64,000 nucleotides of DNA from Delphinapterus leucas (taxonomy: Eukaryota > Chordata > Mammalia > Artiodactyla > Monodontidae): NCBI RefSeq assembly GCF_002288925.2, contig NW_022098026.1, forward strand, positions 17,565,731 through 17,629,730, read 5' to 3'. The notes under the pieces were generated by a model. The model made no database searches and was not told the DNA's origin. It was given only the letters and a program-made list of their open reading frames with translations. Of the stretch, positions 47,293 through 59,865 are shown piece after piece. Made by a program: the position numbers and the translations under genes. Position 1 is the stretch's first letter. Every line of letters starts with the position of its first letter.

Positions 47293-47683
47293 CAGGGACG
47301 TCCCTGGTGGCGCAGTGGTTAAGAATCTGCCTGCCAATGCAGGGGACACGGGTTCAAGCCCTGGTCCAGGAAGATCCCACATGCCGCAGAGCAACTAAGC
47401 CCGTGTGCCACAACTACTGAGCCTGCACTCTAGAGCCCACGAACCACAACTACTGAGCCTGTGCGCCACAACTACTGAGCCTACGCTCTAGAGCCCACGA
47501 GTCACAACTACTGAGCCCGCGTGCCACAACTACTGAAGCCCGTGCACCTAGAGCCTGTGCTCCACAACAAGAGAAGTCACTGCAATGAGAAGCCCGTGCA
47601 CCACAATGAAGGGTAGCCCCCGCTCGCCACAACTAGAGAAAGCCTGCGCACCACAACGAAGACCCAATGCAGCCAAAAAAAAA
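47293..47683 (+). mobile_element. CHR-type SINE, long subfamily (five acaactactga units)
   Basis: The head is gggacgtccctggtggcgca. Five acaactactga units alternate with ctctagagcccac spacers, followed by cgaagacccaatgcagccaa and an A tail. The TSD is aaaaagtgacca at 47281-47292 and aaaaagtgatca at 47684-47695. Confidence 0.95.
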
Positions 47684-47784
47684 AAAAAGTGATCAGAAAA
47701 CTAAGCACCTCAAAGCCAGGTCATCTTTATGCCATGCCCAGCATGGAAAACAAACAAAATTAGCCAAATAAACCATTTGGCTAA

Positions 47785-48043
47785 TAAAAGTTACCACTTT
47801 TTATTCATCATTTACATTGTGAAGGAAGCTAAGCACCTTTCATATAGTCTCACCAATACTTCACAACAACTACCCTGTGAGGTGGAAACTTATTATTATT
47901 TCCCAGTTAGAGCTAAGAAAACTATGGGTCAGAGAAGTAACTTGTCCAAGATCACACAGCTTATAAGTAATGAAGCAGAGATTCTAACTAAGGTCTGCTC
48001 AATTGCAAGGGTCATGCTCCTAACCACTATATGCAGCATGGCC
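47785..48043 (-). repeat. MIR, antisense, near full length
   Basis: The plus strand reads gtaacttgtccaagatcaca, cagcttataagtaatgaagc and atgctcctaaccactatatg. Confidence 0.92.
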
Positions 48044-48744
48044 TTCCAGCTGAGTAAGTGAAAGGAGCAGTGGCCAAGGCTACAGTACTGCTGAGGAAGG
48101 GCTCTGATCTAGGGTCTGGAACCACCTACCATGCACCTAACTCTTGGTCTGACAGCGTGTGACTCTGACCCAGGCTTCTTTATACCACAGGTTCCTCCTG
48201 CATCTCAGTCTTCCTGGCTACACAGTGGGAAGAATGACTACAGCACATTTCCGGCCCTCCAGACGCTGGCTGCTGCCAAGAGAGAACATGTGCATGCCTG
48301 CATCAACCAGAACTGAGTGGTATACAAACTGCAGGTGCTGGCTTTGCTAACTTGGCACATCACATCTCAGGGAGGTGCCTGTGTCAGTGGCTTAAGCGGT
48401 ACAAGGTGAAAGGGGAAGCCCTTGCTCAGTAGTGACAGCCAACACAGGGATGGCAAGACAGCAGGTTACAAAGTGCTTTGTTGCTGTCACATGTTAACAA
48501 GCGACAGGCATGAAACCTCCAGGCCTTTTTCTGGGAAGATGGAAAAATGCCAAATGCCAGTACTCTGAGCCACCATGTCTGCTGAGTGGCCAGGTGGTCC
48601 CAACAACACACTGACGGTGGGCACTGAGAGAGGACTTGACTCAGCAGGAACAAGGCAACATGGCATGGGGTCGATCTCAAGATTACCATTTAGCTGACTG
48701 AAGGAAAACAAGTAACCTATTACAGTGATGTTCCTTTTCTGGTC
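48044..48744. other. Unique intronic sequence
   Basis: I see no gene or clear repeat. Confidence 0.5.
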
Positions 48745-49410
48745 TTCATTCTCACTCTCTCAAAACCCATCCAATGTTCCATCTAACAGAGTGATCTGTT
48801 CATAGTGCAAATTCAATCATCTCATCACCACAACCACGACTAACAACCTTCCAAAGAACTCTTCTAGTAAATACAAAATGCCTTGCCACGGCTGAACAGG
48901 CCTGCCCTTGCCAACCCCTCCAACCTGACCCTGTACCCATCTCCTCTCACTCTCTGTGCTCTGGCCACATTTTATTTCAGTTCCCCACAGAAGTCATGCT
49001 TCTTTGCTCCCCACCCCCACCCCCCCAGGAGGCTTTGTAAACGTTGGGCCCTCAACCTGAAATGCTCTTCAACCTCATGTCACTTTGCTTAGTAAACATC
49101 TGTTTGTTCTTCACAATTTAACTCAAACACCATTTCCTCAAGGAAGCTTTCCCTGATACCCTCTTAACCTCAGGATCAAGTCAAATCCCCTGTCAAATAT
49201 TCTCATGGTACCACATTCCTTTCTTTCCACACATTTATTACAATCATAATTTTACATTTATGTATATGGTTATAATTTGATTTGATGTCTATATTCTTCA
49301 ATACTCTAAGCAGGAACTGTATATGACTTGGTCACAAGTGTATCTCAGGGCTTACTATAGTGTCTGGAATGTAACAGACACTATATATATGTTTATTGGC
49401 TGAAAGAAAA
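48745..49410 (+). repeat. L2 LINE 3' end, long fragment
   Basis: It reads ctggccacattttatttcag, cctcaacctgaaatgctctt, tcctcaaggaagctttccct, taagcaggaactgtatatga and tatgtttattggctgaaaga, in sense L2 order over about 660 bp. Confidence 0.9.
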
Positions 49411-50104
49411 ATTCAGAGAGAAGGAAAATGAAGCTCTGTCCAAATCAAAATGGTTCTGCTTAGAGAAGCTGTTCTCCTCTTGTGACCTTAAGACAAACTA
49501 TTCTTCCCCTTCCCCCTTTCTCTTGCCCAAATTTCTTTCAGAAGTTACTTTCTATATCCTGCCATGGTAGCCATAGTGATAAGCTGGCCTACAGCCAAAA
49601 ATAGACTAAAAAGATATCACCTTGTCTGAGTACTCCAGGCTTCCAAAATAAAAGTCCACAGCAAAAGCCCAGGCATATAGAAATATAATAACCTTTACCC
49701 AGTAAAGAGACTGAGCCAAACAACTAGCAGCCCCTGCAAGAAACAAGTACTTCCCAAGGCAGGCAGTACCCCCACATGACCCACCCAAAGGAAAAAGGCG
49801 AAAGGAGCAAGGCTGCAGGCAACTGAGGCAGAAGCAGGGATACCATTCCCTGAAGGGATTTTAAACCCTATCTTTACTCCCTGGATAAAGCAGAGATGTG
49901 CCCAAACATGAAGTATCAAAAGTCTCCCTGAGAGGCAGCTTCAAAGTAGGTCTACAGATTGTGGCTCAGAGAAGCAACACCATGGCCTGAAGAAGCTCAC
50001 ATAAAGCTCTAATTGAGGCCAAAATTCCTTTTAGAAGCAGAAGGGTCTTGTCCTTGCCCCTCTACTCTTTAGGATAGGCAGGTGGGGGTGGGGTGAAGGA
50101 AGCA
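49411..50104. other. Unique intronic sequence
   Basis: I see no gene or clear repeat. Confidence 0.5.
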
Positions 50105-50320
50105 GAAGCATTTACTGAGCTCTACTTAGTGGCAGCCATAGTGATAGGTACTTCAGAGACAGGGCTGTTAGTCAAATGAGACATAGATAAGCACATACAA
50201 AGTCAGGCAGGTGAGGCTCAGGGAGGTTAAACTTGTCCAACAGCTAACGAGTGGCAAGGTCAGGAGCAAACCCAGGTCTGCCTGAATCCAAACACTCTTT
50301 TCTCCTACCCCAGTGCTGTC
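50105..50320 (-). repeat. MIR, antisense
   Basis: The plus strand reads catttactgagctctactta, ggctcagggaggttaaactt and caggtctgcctgaatccaaa. Confidence 0.85.
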
Positions 50321-52209
50321 TTTGTGGGTCATCTATGAGCCCAGCTCTGCTCCTCACCCCTTCACCACCACCTTCCTATCCAGAGTGGGAATGCAGCTCC
50401 AGCAAGCTCTCTGGGTAAGGAGAGGCTATCTTCTGCAAGCACAGCCTCAATTAGTATGTACATATAAATGAGGTACACCCCACCCCCCAGGTATGGAATA
50501 TATTTCACTGTAGGGAGTAGAGCTCATCACCTGTAGCTAAGAAGATGATGCTGGATTTTCTGAAAATCCCAAATGGGCCCATAGGAATGAAGTCTCTCTG
50601 CCTTTCCTAGAACCCACTGCTGCTGGGTGCTAGGATGGTAAAACTTAAACCAAAGGATGGTGTATGCTCCATCACACCATGAGAAAGACAGTACCTTTAA
50701 GGCAGACAACCCTAGCTGAAGTTTCCATAGCCCCTCTAGCTATGCAGAGAGGGTAGCAACTCAATACCTGAATCATTCACATCCACACTTAGAAGATTAA
50801 GCACCCATTCCCTGTGCTATAGTACAAGGTTAACCCTTCCCTTGCACTCATTACAGGATCTGCCTCTTATCAAATGCTATGCAAGCTGATTATTATAACT
50901 ATTATGCCATTATAATAACATTATTGCACTTTTTTCCTGCACTTAACATCTGTTGGCTGATAGGTTTAACTGGTACATAAGCAATAATTACTCAGTGCTC
51001 TCTCCTTTCCAACCAAGCCTCTAGTGTGACTCTTAAAGCTAAATCCAACTGCAGCAAATGCCCAGGCCCAGCAGCAGTGGGAAACATGGCTCATGTGGGC
51101 TCAACCACCATATTTCCAGCGGTCACAGTACCAGAAACAGAGGCTCTGCTAGGTCCCTAATTGTTGACCCACTCCCCCATTCCTGGGAAGGTGAAGGAAT
51201 TTGGCGGAAACACCAAGCAGCAAGCAATTTATTGTTGAAAACCCCTACAGGGTCAGAGGAGTCGTGTACAGGCCTCAGTACTGCAGAGGGACAAGCAGTA
51301 CCAAATCACAATGCTACACACCACAGCAAGAGAAGGAGGAAAGGAAAATGCATTTCTCCACTGGGAGCTCTCATATAAATGGTTCCCACAGAGCCATTCT
51401 GCCTGCTTCCCTATACACACTTCTTGGCAACTGCTGGTAAATTGGCAACAGAAAGAAGAAGAGGGAACAGAGGGCTATCTTCAGGCCCCATTTTGAAGCT
51501 AAGAAATCCGTCAACCTGGCTGCTGGGCCTTCTTCATGCAGAGCCCACCAGGGGCCAGGATGCAGCCTGGAGTCCAAAATGGAGAAGCAAGTCCCACTTC
51601 CGGTCAGCCGAAGCCCGTGACACAGTATATATATGTGACTATATATGTCACGCTACATATGACAAAGTAGAGAAAGATGTGAGATTCTATGACTACAGAA
51701 TATCAATATGCCTGAATTACACATTAGCCTTATTAAAGAAAAGGCAACCCATAGCGAGGCTGCATAAAAAACACATGATAAAACAAACCCCACCAGGAGA
51801 CCAGGGCTGCCCCTCTTTGTTCTCTACCCTGTAATACACAGGGCTCTTTTTTTTTTTTTTTAAAGGCGGAGAGGGGCGGAAGGTTATTTGAATTTAAATT
51901 ACCCATGAACACTATAATCTGTGTGCAAGGAGAAAAGGAACATTCAAGAGTGCCAAGTGCAGGCCTTTGGGACACGTGTGGCCGAGGCAGTAGTAGCCCA
52001 CAGGGCTTTCTCCTTCAGCCTCAGCTTGCTACTACTCTCATCACTTGGGAGCAAGCAAGCCAGCAGGCATGGCCCAGGCAGCACAAAGGGGCACTGTCTC
52101 CTAGGTCTAGGGAGAAGATTGTCCTCTCAGAAGGAAATTAGTATGAAGCAACAAAAAATGCACAAGACCAGTCATCCACAGAAGTAACCCATCTGAGAAG
52201 GGAGTTTGG
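50321..52209. other. Unique intronic sequence
   Basis: It holds an AT-rich inverted repeat at 51616-51652 (cgtgac and gtcacg around tatata) and an antisense T run at 51848-51862. I see no coding exon. Confidence 0.5.
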
Positions 52210-52297
52210 AAAGGTGTTTCTGTCTCTTTCACCACTATATTCTCATGGCCAAGCAGTACCTGACACATAGTGGGTGCTCAGCAAAAAACTGTAGATT
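52210..52297 (+). repeat. L2 3'-end fragment
   Basis: It reads tctctttcaccactatattc, acctgacacatagtgggtgc and tcagcaaaaaactg. Confidence 0.75.
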
Positions 52298-52616
52298 TGG
52301 GGCTTCCCTGGTGGCACAGTGGTTAAGAATCCGCCTGCCAATGCAGGGGACACGGGTTTGAGCCCTGGTCCGGGAAGATCCCACATGCCACGGAACAACT
52401 CAGCCCATGCACCACAACTACTGAGCCCGCATGCTGCAACTACTGAAGCCTGCACACCTAGAGCCCATGTTCCGCAACAAGAGAAGCCACTGCAATGAGA
52501 AGCCTGCGCACCACAACGAAGAGTAGCCCCCACTCGCCACAACTAGAGAAAGCCCATGCACAGCAACGAAGACCCAATGCAGACAAAAATAAATAAATTT
52601 ATTTTTTAAAAAAACC
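52298..52616 (+). mobile_element. CHR-type SINE, long subfamily (two units)
   Basis: The head is ggcttccctggtggcacagt. Two aactactga units follow, then the cgaagacccaatgcagacaa end and a taaataaattt tail. The perfect 13-bp TSD is aaaactgtagatt at 52285-52297 and 52617-52629. Confidence 0.96.
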
Positions 52617-52899
52617 AAAACTGTAGATTCAATGGTAGCCAGAAAGCCTACTTAGGTTGCAACAGATTGAGGAGAGCTAGAATCTAGTTGTTCCTACTGT
52701 AACCTGTGGTAAAAGAATGACTGTGGTCTGCAAAGGATACATAAAAGGGAATCTAGAGAATAAAAATGAATCTCTCTCCAATACATTCCTGGTGCCCGAA
52801 CAGACTGACGAGTGTATTTTGGTCAGAATACAGATATAGCCCTAGAAGAACAATGCTGCGAGGAAAGAAGAGGAGAGGGAAGGAGACAGGGGAATAAAT

Positions 52900-53085
52900 A
52901 GGACGAAATATTTACTGAGTGCTTACTATGTGCATATCTGAAAACTCCAGGGGGGGTTTACAAATGAAGAAATAGGAGCAGAGAGGTTAAATAACTCATC
53001 TCAAGTCTCACAGCTAGTATACCGTTTGAATCCGTGTATATCTTATCTACAGCCAAGAGCTTTCCACCATGCTTCACCTTGACTT
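52900..53085 (-). repeat. MIR, antisense
   Basis: The plus strand reads tatttactgagtgcttacta, gcagagaggttaaataactc and gtctcacagctagtatacc. Confidence 0.88.
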
Positions 53086-53673
53086 CCTCCAGGGCTGAGT
53101 TGGCTCCCAGCTCACCTTTCCTATAGTGGAGACAATGCTCCTACCTGTGCACACAAATCAACTTGGTAGTCATGTTTCTCAGAGCTAATTAGTTAACTGA
53201 AACTGTGGCTTGATGGTCTCATGAATTTCATATGCTTAAGAGAGCCCACTGGAACTTAAACCTGGGTGAACTAGCTGAGTCTCCAGACCTGCAAAGCTGC
53301 CAAACAGTGAGGCCTTGACTAAGCCATCAGCTGGTACATATCTCTATAACAACTCTCTTCAGCATAGCACAGGTTAGGGTTAGGTGAATAAAGATAAGCT
53401 GAGCATGATCTCTGCATGCCCCCAATAAGTTCTCTTCAGAGATTGCAAAGGAGGTACCAGGAGCCTCTCCCACTCTGAGCTGTGTCAGTAATACACAGAA
53501 TTCTCTTTGAAGGCAACCTTATTCTGATTTAAGTAAGAACAGAAAAGGTAAAAAGTCAAAGATTTCTGCTTAGTTCTTAGAAGCAGTTGAGCCTTCCCTC
53601 CATGGTGCTCACTGCCTCTCTGAAGCTTCCAGAGACCTTCCACACCCATGACACCAGGGGCAGCAGACTGGAA
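53086..53673. other. Unique intronic sequence
   Basis: I see no gene or clear repeat. Confidence 0.5.
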
Positions 53674-53688
53674 AGGGTAAGATGATTT

Positions 53689-54048
53689 TTTTAAAAATTA
53701 ATTAATTTATTTATTTTTGACTGCATTGGGTCTTCGTTGCTGCGCGCGGGCTTTCTCTGGTTGCAGCGAGCAGGATAGCACTACTCTTTGTTGCGGTGTG
53801 GGCGGGGCCTTCTCATTGCAGTGGCTTTTCTTGTTGTGGAGCACGGGCTCTAGGCGCGCGGGCTTCAGTAGCTGTGGCACGCGGGCTCAGCAGCTGTGGC
53901 TCACGGGCTCTAGAGCGCAGGCTCAGTAGTTGTGGCGCACGGGCTTAGTTGCTCTGAGGCATGCGGGATCTTCCCGGACCAGGGATGGAACCCGTGTCCC
54001 CTGCATTGGCAGGAGGATTCTTAACCACTGCACCACCAGGGAAGTCCC
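53689..54048 (-). mobile_element. CHR-type SINE, long subfamily, minus strand
   Basis: The plus strand begins with the reversed tail (aattaatttatttatttttg) and ends caccaccagggaagtccc. The perfect 15-bp TSD is agggtaagatgattt at 53674-53688 and 54049-54063. Confidence 0.96.
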
Positions 54049-54063
54049 AGGGTAAGATGATTT

Positions 54064-54889
54064 CCAACGTTGTATTCTAAAGAGACCAGTGGTGAGTATC
54101 AGCCAGTGTTTCTAATGGAAGTGAATACCCTGGACAAACTCAGGGGAAACTAAGAAGTACTAAAACACACTGTCTCTCAGGGTTGTCTGTTTATTTTGCC
54201 TCCTGTATGAGGGCTTTCATCAGTTAAAATTGTTTTTTTCAATGCTTAGGGAAGCTGATGATTCACCCAGGTGCACAACAGCTGCTGGGAAGACCTGTGG
54301 GACGGGACCGCCCGGCAAAGGCAGGCTGTGTATGGTGAGGAGGATCTCCCAGGGCACTCCCAGGGAGTGCCCTACATGCCAAACCATATGTTGTCAGGAT
54401 ATTAATCCAAATCCATCCTGCACACTTTACAATGTTTACTCTCTCTGGGACATGGAGCATTAAATTATATCCAAGGACTACATGAGTCCTTCCAATTCTA
54501 TTCCATACTTACTTCTTTGCTCAAAAGATTTGTAACCTGGAAACAAAGCCCTCTGCCTAATAGCAATAACACTCAGCAAAGAATAGAAAACCAGACTGTC
54601 AATTCAAGCTTCCCTAAAAGGTATCGCCCCAATGGAGCTTTAATTTACCCTATCTAGAAAATGGAGAAACCTACTACTGACCCCTTTTTTCCAGAGAAGA
54701 CAGGCCTATGTAACTGAGATTCCTAAAGAGGGAAAAGCTAGAGCCGAAAGAGGAAAGAGAAAACACCACAGCTCCACCCCCTGCCCCTACTGCAACAGCT
54801 CTGAAAACCTGTAAGAGAATTCCAAAAAGAGAAGACTACCTCACTGCCATAAGAACTTAGAGCAAGGGGCATGAATGTAAACTAAGGCT
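54064..54889. other. Unique intronic sequence with a 23-bp palindrome
   Basis: The palindrome at 54351-54373 is listed separately. I see no gene. Confidence 0.5.
54351..54373. repeat. Perfect 11-bp-arm palindrome
   Basis: agggcactccc, one-base centre a, gggagtgccct. It is GC-rich and unique in the window. Confidence 0.92.
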
Positions 54890-55045
54890 AGCCGGAACAG
54901 TCACAGCTCTACCCTGACTAGCTATATGGCCCCAAGTAAGTCATTCAGACTCCCCAAACCTCAATTTTTCACCTCTATAAAATGGGGATGTTGTAAGGAT
55001 CAGATAAAACAATGTATCCAAAAGCCCTTTAAAAACAGTAAAATG
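54890..55045 (+). repeat. MIR SINE fragment
   Basis: Sense MIR blocks: acagctctaccctgactagc, ccccaagtaagtcattcaga and ctctataaaatggggatgtt. Confidence 0.85.
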
Positions 55046-56424
55046 TTGAACGTACTTTAGGCCTGACTGTCATTCTAAGACCCCTAAGTGAGAAACCCTA
55101 AAACACTTCTGGGGACCAGAGAAGCAAGGCTGCCACCTCTGAGAGGCAATCTACAGTGACTGGGTCTAGGTGTTTACAGAGAAACCCATGCTTCAGGACT
55201 AAAGAGAGAACAGAGAATTTGAAGAGATCAAACTTAGGCGTGCTCAGGTACATTAAAAAAATAACAATATATGTACATGGTTCAAATTAAAGAAAGCACA
55301 CAAAGGTATACAATGAAAAGTCAGTCTCCCTCCTCTCCTGTTCTCCAGCCACACAGGGGGTCTCACCAGAGACGACCACTCTTTTCAGTGTCTCATGTAT
55401 TCTTCCAGATATTCCAATTAGCTAGTTTCTACTGCAGATGAGGATACCACTGGTGGCAACACTTTCAGACCCGCAAGTAATACCAAGCAGTAAGCACTGC
55501 CATGGGCCCTTAGAGACTATGAAAAGAACAGGACAGCCAAAAGAAAGATAATGCCCTCCAAGAGGCTCCATAGAGGTACAGATTTCCTTCTGGCTATTAT
55601 ACTGCTTTGCCCCTTGGCTGACCACATTTAGGCAATGATTTTGTACAATATATTTCCCTTTCGGTTGTGCTTGCTCATCCAGAACCCCTTCTCAGAGAAG
55701 CCATTAACAGGAATGGTCTCTGGGACTTCACACTGTACCAGCCTGACCACCAGGCCCTTAGAAGTCGACAGAAGCAAGAACAACCAACAAACCTGCCTCA
55801 GCCGAGGCTGGGCAAAAAGAGCAAAAATCACGCATGTCCCCAGGACACCATCTTTCTGGGGACAGAATACAAGGGAGGATGAAGCCCAGACCGTGCATGG
55901 TCTCTGCAGGACTCAGCTCAAGAAACTAAGTCACTACCCACAGAAAGTCACAAAATGCTCTCTACCCAAGCTAGGCTTTCACCAAAACTCCCTCAAAAGC
56001 TTTCAGGTTATGCCCTCCCCTCCCTATCTTCTTCCACAAGGAACTTAAATGTGTGAAATTTCAGCCTCTACCCAAAGGTCACAAATGGATAGTGTATAGG
56101 TCAAATCTATACCACAGATGTGCTTTGGTAGTCCTTGTGGATTTCACATTAAAATCTGGATTTCTAGCTTCTCTTGTAACATGAGATGAGGAGGCCACTA
56201 AAGCCACACTCGCCCATGGCAATAATGGGCTGAGTAGCAGTTGTCCCCCATGGAGCTCATAAGCGCTCCGGTTTGACACAGCCCAACATTCCCTGCTGCC
56301 TCACACTGTTTCTGACCCGGCCCTGGAACATCTTTGAGTTGGAGACCCCTGGCCAGTGAGTGACAGAGAAGGCTGATGAACTGGTAGGCAGAGGAATTGA
56401 CCAAATGGCTGGATTCCTGGATTC
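55046..56424. other. Unique intronic sequence
   Basis: Two overlapping plus-strand open frames (55635-56048, 55667-55882) lack splice context and match nothing I know. Confidence 0.5.
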
Positions 56425-57070
56425 AAAAGCATGTATTAAACACCCTCTATGTGCCAGGAATTATGCTGGGGGCTGGGTACACAAAGAAGAAGAATGAGGG
56501 ATGCAGTTTCTGCCCTCCGAGAATTTCTAATCAAGTTGGGAAGATAAGACTTACTCTAAAGAATCAGACTGTTTCACACAAAGGGCTCTGGGAGTTGAGT
56601 GTGCCAGACTCACTGTGATTAGGGATCAAGGAATATTTCAGGGAAGAATTGAGATTTGAACATAACTGTTAATCATTTCTCAGGCATTCATGTATTCATT
56701 CATTCAACAAGCATTTATGGTGTCCATGTTACACTCAGCATTATGCTGGAGACAAAATAAAGCATGCCCATGTCCATGAGATCCTCATACAATAAGAGAC
56801 AAAGCAATGAACCAGGGTAAAGTATGCTGAATTCTATAATCAAAGTGTTGCTATGGGGATACAGATGAGTAGGTAACAGGCAAGACTGACTGAAGAAGGT
56901 GGATCTGCAGCATAAAGTAGGAAACTAAGCAGAGAGTACTCTGGACAAAAGAACTGGCAGACGCAAACACGCGGAATGATTACAGGACCACGTGGATCAG
57001 TTTACCAGGGGCAAAGGGTGTTGGTAACAGTACAGGATATAATTAAAGTGGTAGGACAGGGATACACCAT
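56425..57070 (-). repeat. L2 LINE fragments, antisense (two pieces)
   Basis: The first piece (56425-56670) reads ctctatgtgccaggaattat and tttcagggaagaattgagat. The second (56690-57070) restarts with attcattcaacaagcattta and runs through aactggcagacgcaaacac. Each begins with its own L2 3' end, so they are separate insertions. Confidence 0.82.
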
Positions 57071-58124
57071 GATAAGCATGAACACCAGGACAACTAATAC
57101 ATACGGAATTTATTTAGCAGCCAGTAAGTGCCACTGAAAGCTTCTAAACATGAGTGTTCTCCAATCTGCACTGTATTTAGGAAGACCCTAATGGACAGTG
57201 GTACACAATGTCCTGGAGGAAGCCTAAGGAAAAGACAGGAGGAGGCTCCTATAAAAACTCAGGTACAGTTCCAGGAAACAGAGGAAGCAGTAAGACTAGA
57301 CGAGAAAGATAGTGCAGAGGCCTGTCCCAAATTTTAAGACAATGGCATTTCTTTGAAAACACTCTTTAATTTCTGGGGTTTGTTACCTATTCAGACTGGT
57401 CTTGCCCCCAAATAACGAGGTTTTACCCTATTTGCTTCATTCAGAGAAGTAAGGCACAGGCTATAGTTATGATGCTCAGGATTTTTAAAACCCCAGCTTG
57501 AAATCAATATAATGGGGGGCAGTAACTTCAGGGGCTTTTTCCCCACTCCCACCCCCATTGCTACACTGAACCAGTTGCAAATCTCACAGGAAAAGAGCCA
57601 ACTTGAGCACAAAATCCGGGTCAGTGTATTTGACTATGCCCCTCTGACCTTGCACAAGGCCAGAAATGGGCATACAAATCAGAAGAAAGCTGTGACAGAA
57701 GTCAAAGTCCCCTTAATGAGCTAATGGCTTCATGTCTGGCTGAAAAGCAGAAGGCAAGAGACAAGAACACATTGCCTCAGAGGGCTGTAGGCAGACTCTG
57801 GACCAGCCAGCCCTGCTCCATTAAAATCACCATGGCAGACACTGCACAGGAAACGGAGTCCCCTGACTGGGGCAGCCAGTTAGAGAGAGCCTCAAAAAGG
57901 TAAGAACTAAGCCGAGTAAGGAAAGAGATGGCAGAGAAGCTGCAAACTTCCTTGCTGTTCAAAACTTTTAGTTATTTAGCATGAGCATGATCAGTGTGAT
58001 TGATAGGAATAATAAGCCAACCAACAAACACAATGATGCGATGGTTAAGATCACACACTTGCCCAGTCAGCATAACTTACCCTCTCACCAGGTCAGGAAC
58101 TGGAAACTGCTGTTGCTGTCATTA
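57071..58124. other. Unique intronic sequence
   Basis: I see no gene or clear repeat. Confidence 0.5.
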
Positions 58125-58316
58125 TTGATAATAATATATAGAGCACTTATACTGTGCCAGAGGATGCACTTTCTGCAATTCTCAATTCAGTTAACAAAAG
58201 TAGCTATTACTATTCCCATTCTACAGATTATAAAATCAAGGCTTGGAGAAAATAAGTAATTTGTTCACAATCTGAAATCTAATAAGTAAATAGCAGAGTA
58301 ACAAACCAAGCGAGCT
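58125..58316 (-). repeat. MIR, antisense
   Basis: The plus strand reads agcacttatactgtgccaga, ttcccattctacagattata and ggagaaaataagtaatttgt. Confidence 0.85.
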
Positions 58317-58329
58317 GACCCATGAGTGG

Positions 58330-59030
58330 GTTTTTTTTTCAACTGAAGTATAGTTGATTTATAATGTTGTGTTAGTTTCAGTACGTATATATTTATTCTT
58401 TTTCAGATTCTTTTCCATTATAGGTTGTTCATTTGTTTTGGCCTCACCACACGGCATGCAGGATCTTAGTTCCCCAACCAGGGATCAAACCCGTGCCCCC
58501 TGCAGTGGAAGCATGGAGTCTTAACCACTGGACCACCAGGGAAGTCTCTCCATTATAGGTTATTACGAGATACTGAATATAGTTCCCGGTGCTATACAGT
58601 AGGTCCTTGTTGTTCATCTGTTTTATATATAGTATGTGTACCTGTTAATCCCAAACTCCTAACTTATCCCTCCCGGCCCCTTTCCCCTCCTGTAACCATA
58701 CATTTGTTTTCTATGTCTGTGAGTCTGTCTGTCTTGTAAATAGGTTCACTTGTATCATTTATTTTAGATTCCACATATAGGTGATATCATATGATATTTG
58801 TCTTTCTCTGACTTACTTCACTTAGTATGATCATCTCTAGGTCCATCCATGTTGCTGCAAATGACATTATTTCATTCTTTTTTATGGCTGAGTAATATTC
58901 CACTGTATATATATACATATATATATGTATATATATATATAACACATCTACTTTATCCATTTATCTGTGTTGGGACACTTCGGTTGCTTCCATGTCTTGG
59001 CTATTGTAAACAGTGCTGCTACAAACATTG
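58330..59030 (-). mobile_element. L1 3' end, antisense, with nested SINE
   Basis: The plus strand reads caactgaagtatagttgatt, gctatacagtaggtccttgt, gacttacttcacttagtatg, atggctgagtaatattccac and gcttccatgtcttggctatt, i.e. the reversed L1 tail back into the end of ORF2. This links the tail copies at 14.9, 23.1 and 38.2 kb to L1. The TSD is gacccatgagtgg at 58317-58329 and gacccctgagtgg at 59031-59043. Confidence 0.94.
58427..58548 (-). mobile_element. Very short CHR-related SINE, minus strand, nested in L1
   Basis: The plus strand shows the reversed body: ggcctcaccacacggcatgc, agttccccaaccagggatca and gaccaccagggaagtc. The perfect 13-bp TSD is tccattataggtt at 58414-58426 and 58549-58561. Confidence 0.95.
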
Positions 59031-59286
59031 GACCCCTGAGTGGTTTTAAACCACCTGACATACCGTTTATTCCTTCACTTTCTTTTTCTTTTAGAAATGT
59101 TTTAAAGGTTTGCTTGGATCACAAAATAAGGTCCACTGGTTCACTGGCTCCATTCTTTACAGAACACACAGCAGTCTGGCCTGGGAACTACTTCACTGTT
59201 TCTACAACAAGTGGAAACTTCAAATCTATTTCCTTTGGGATAAGAGCAAAAGGAAACACACTTCAACATAAATAGGAGAAACATCA

Positions 59287-59588
59287 GGGCTTCCCTGGTG
59301 GCACAGTGGTTGAGAATATGCCTGCCAATGCAGGAGACATGGGTTCAAGCCCTGGACCAGGAGGATCCCACATGCCGCAGAGCAGTGAAGCCCGTGCGCC
59401 ACAACTACTGAAGCCCACACCCTAGGGCCTGCGCTCCGCCCCAGGAGAGAAGCCACCGCAATGAGCAGCACACGTACCGCAGCAGGGGGTGGCCCCCTGC
59501 TCACCACAGCTGGAAGGAGCCCATACACAGCAACAAAGACCCAACGCAGCCAAAAATAAATAAATAAAATAAATAAATTTTTTTAAAA
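59287..59588 (+). mobile_element. CHR-type SINE, long subfamily
   Basis: The head is ggcttccctggtggcacagt, the middle is diverged (accctagggcctgcgctccg) and the end is acaaagacccaacgcagcca with a taaataaataaa tail. No clear TSD is visible. Confidence 0.93.
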
Positions 59589-59769
59589 AATCAGCATGAC
59601 AGCCAAAAACCTCACTGGTGAGAGTTGTAAGATAATAAACAAGGCAGTCAGTGGAGGCAGGGCATTCTCCCTCCCTAGAGATTTTTAACTGCAATAATAT
59701 CTTGCATCTTTACAAGGCTCTAAATAATTCTAGCAACATCTATGGCCATCTTCTTTGAGCTCTCTGGCT

Positions 59770-59865
59770 TGAGTCTTGGCTCTGCCACTAATACACTGGT
59801 GGCCCTAAAAAAAGTATATGGCCCATTTCACTTCTCTGGGGCTCCTTTTATCAGTAAAATAGGAA
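59770..59865 (+). repeat. MIR SINE fragment
   Basis: Sense MIR pattern: cttggctctgccactaatac and cacttctctggggctccttt. Confidence 0.6.
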
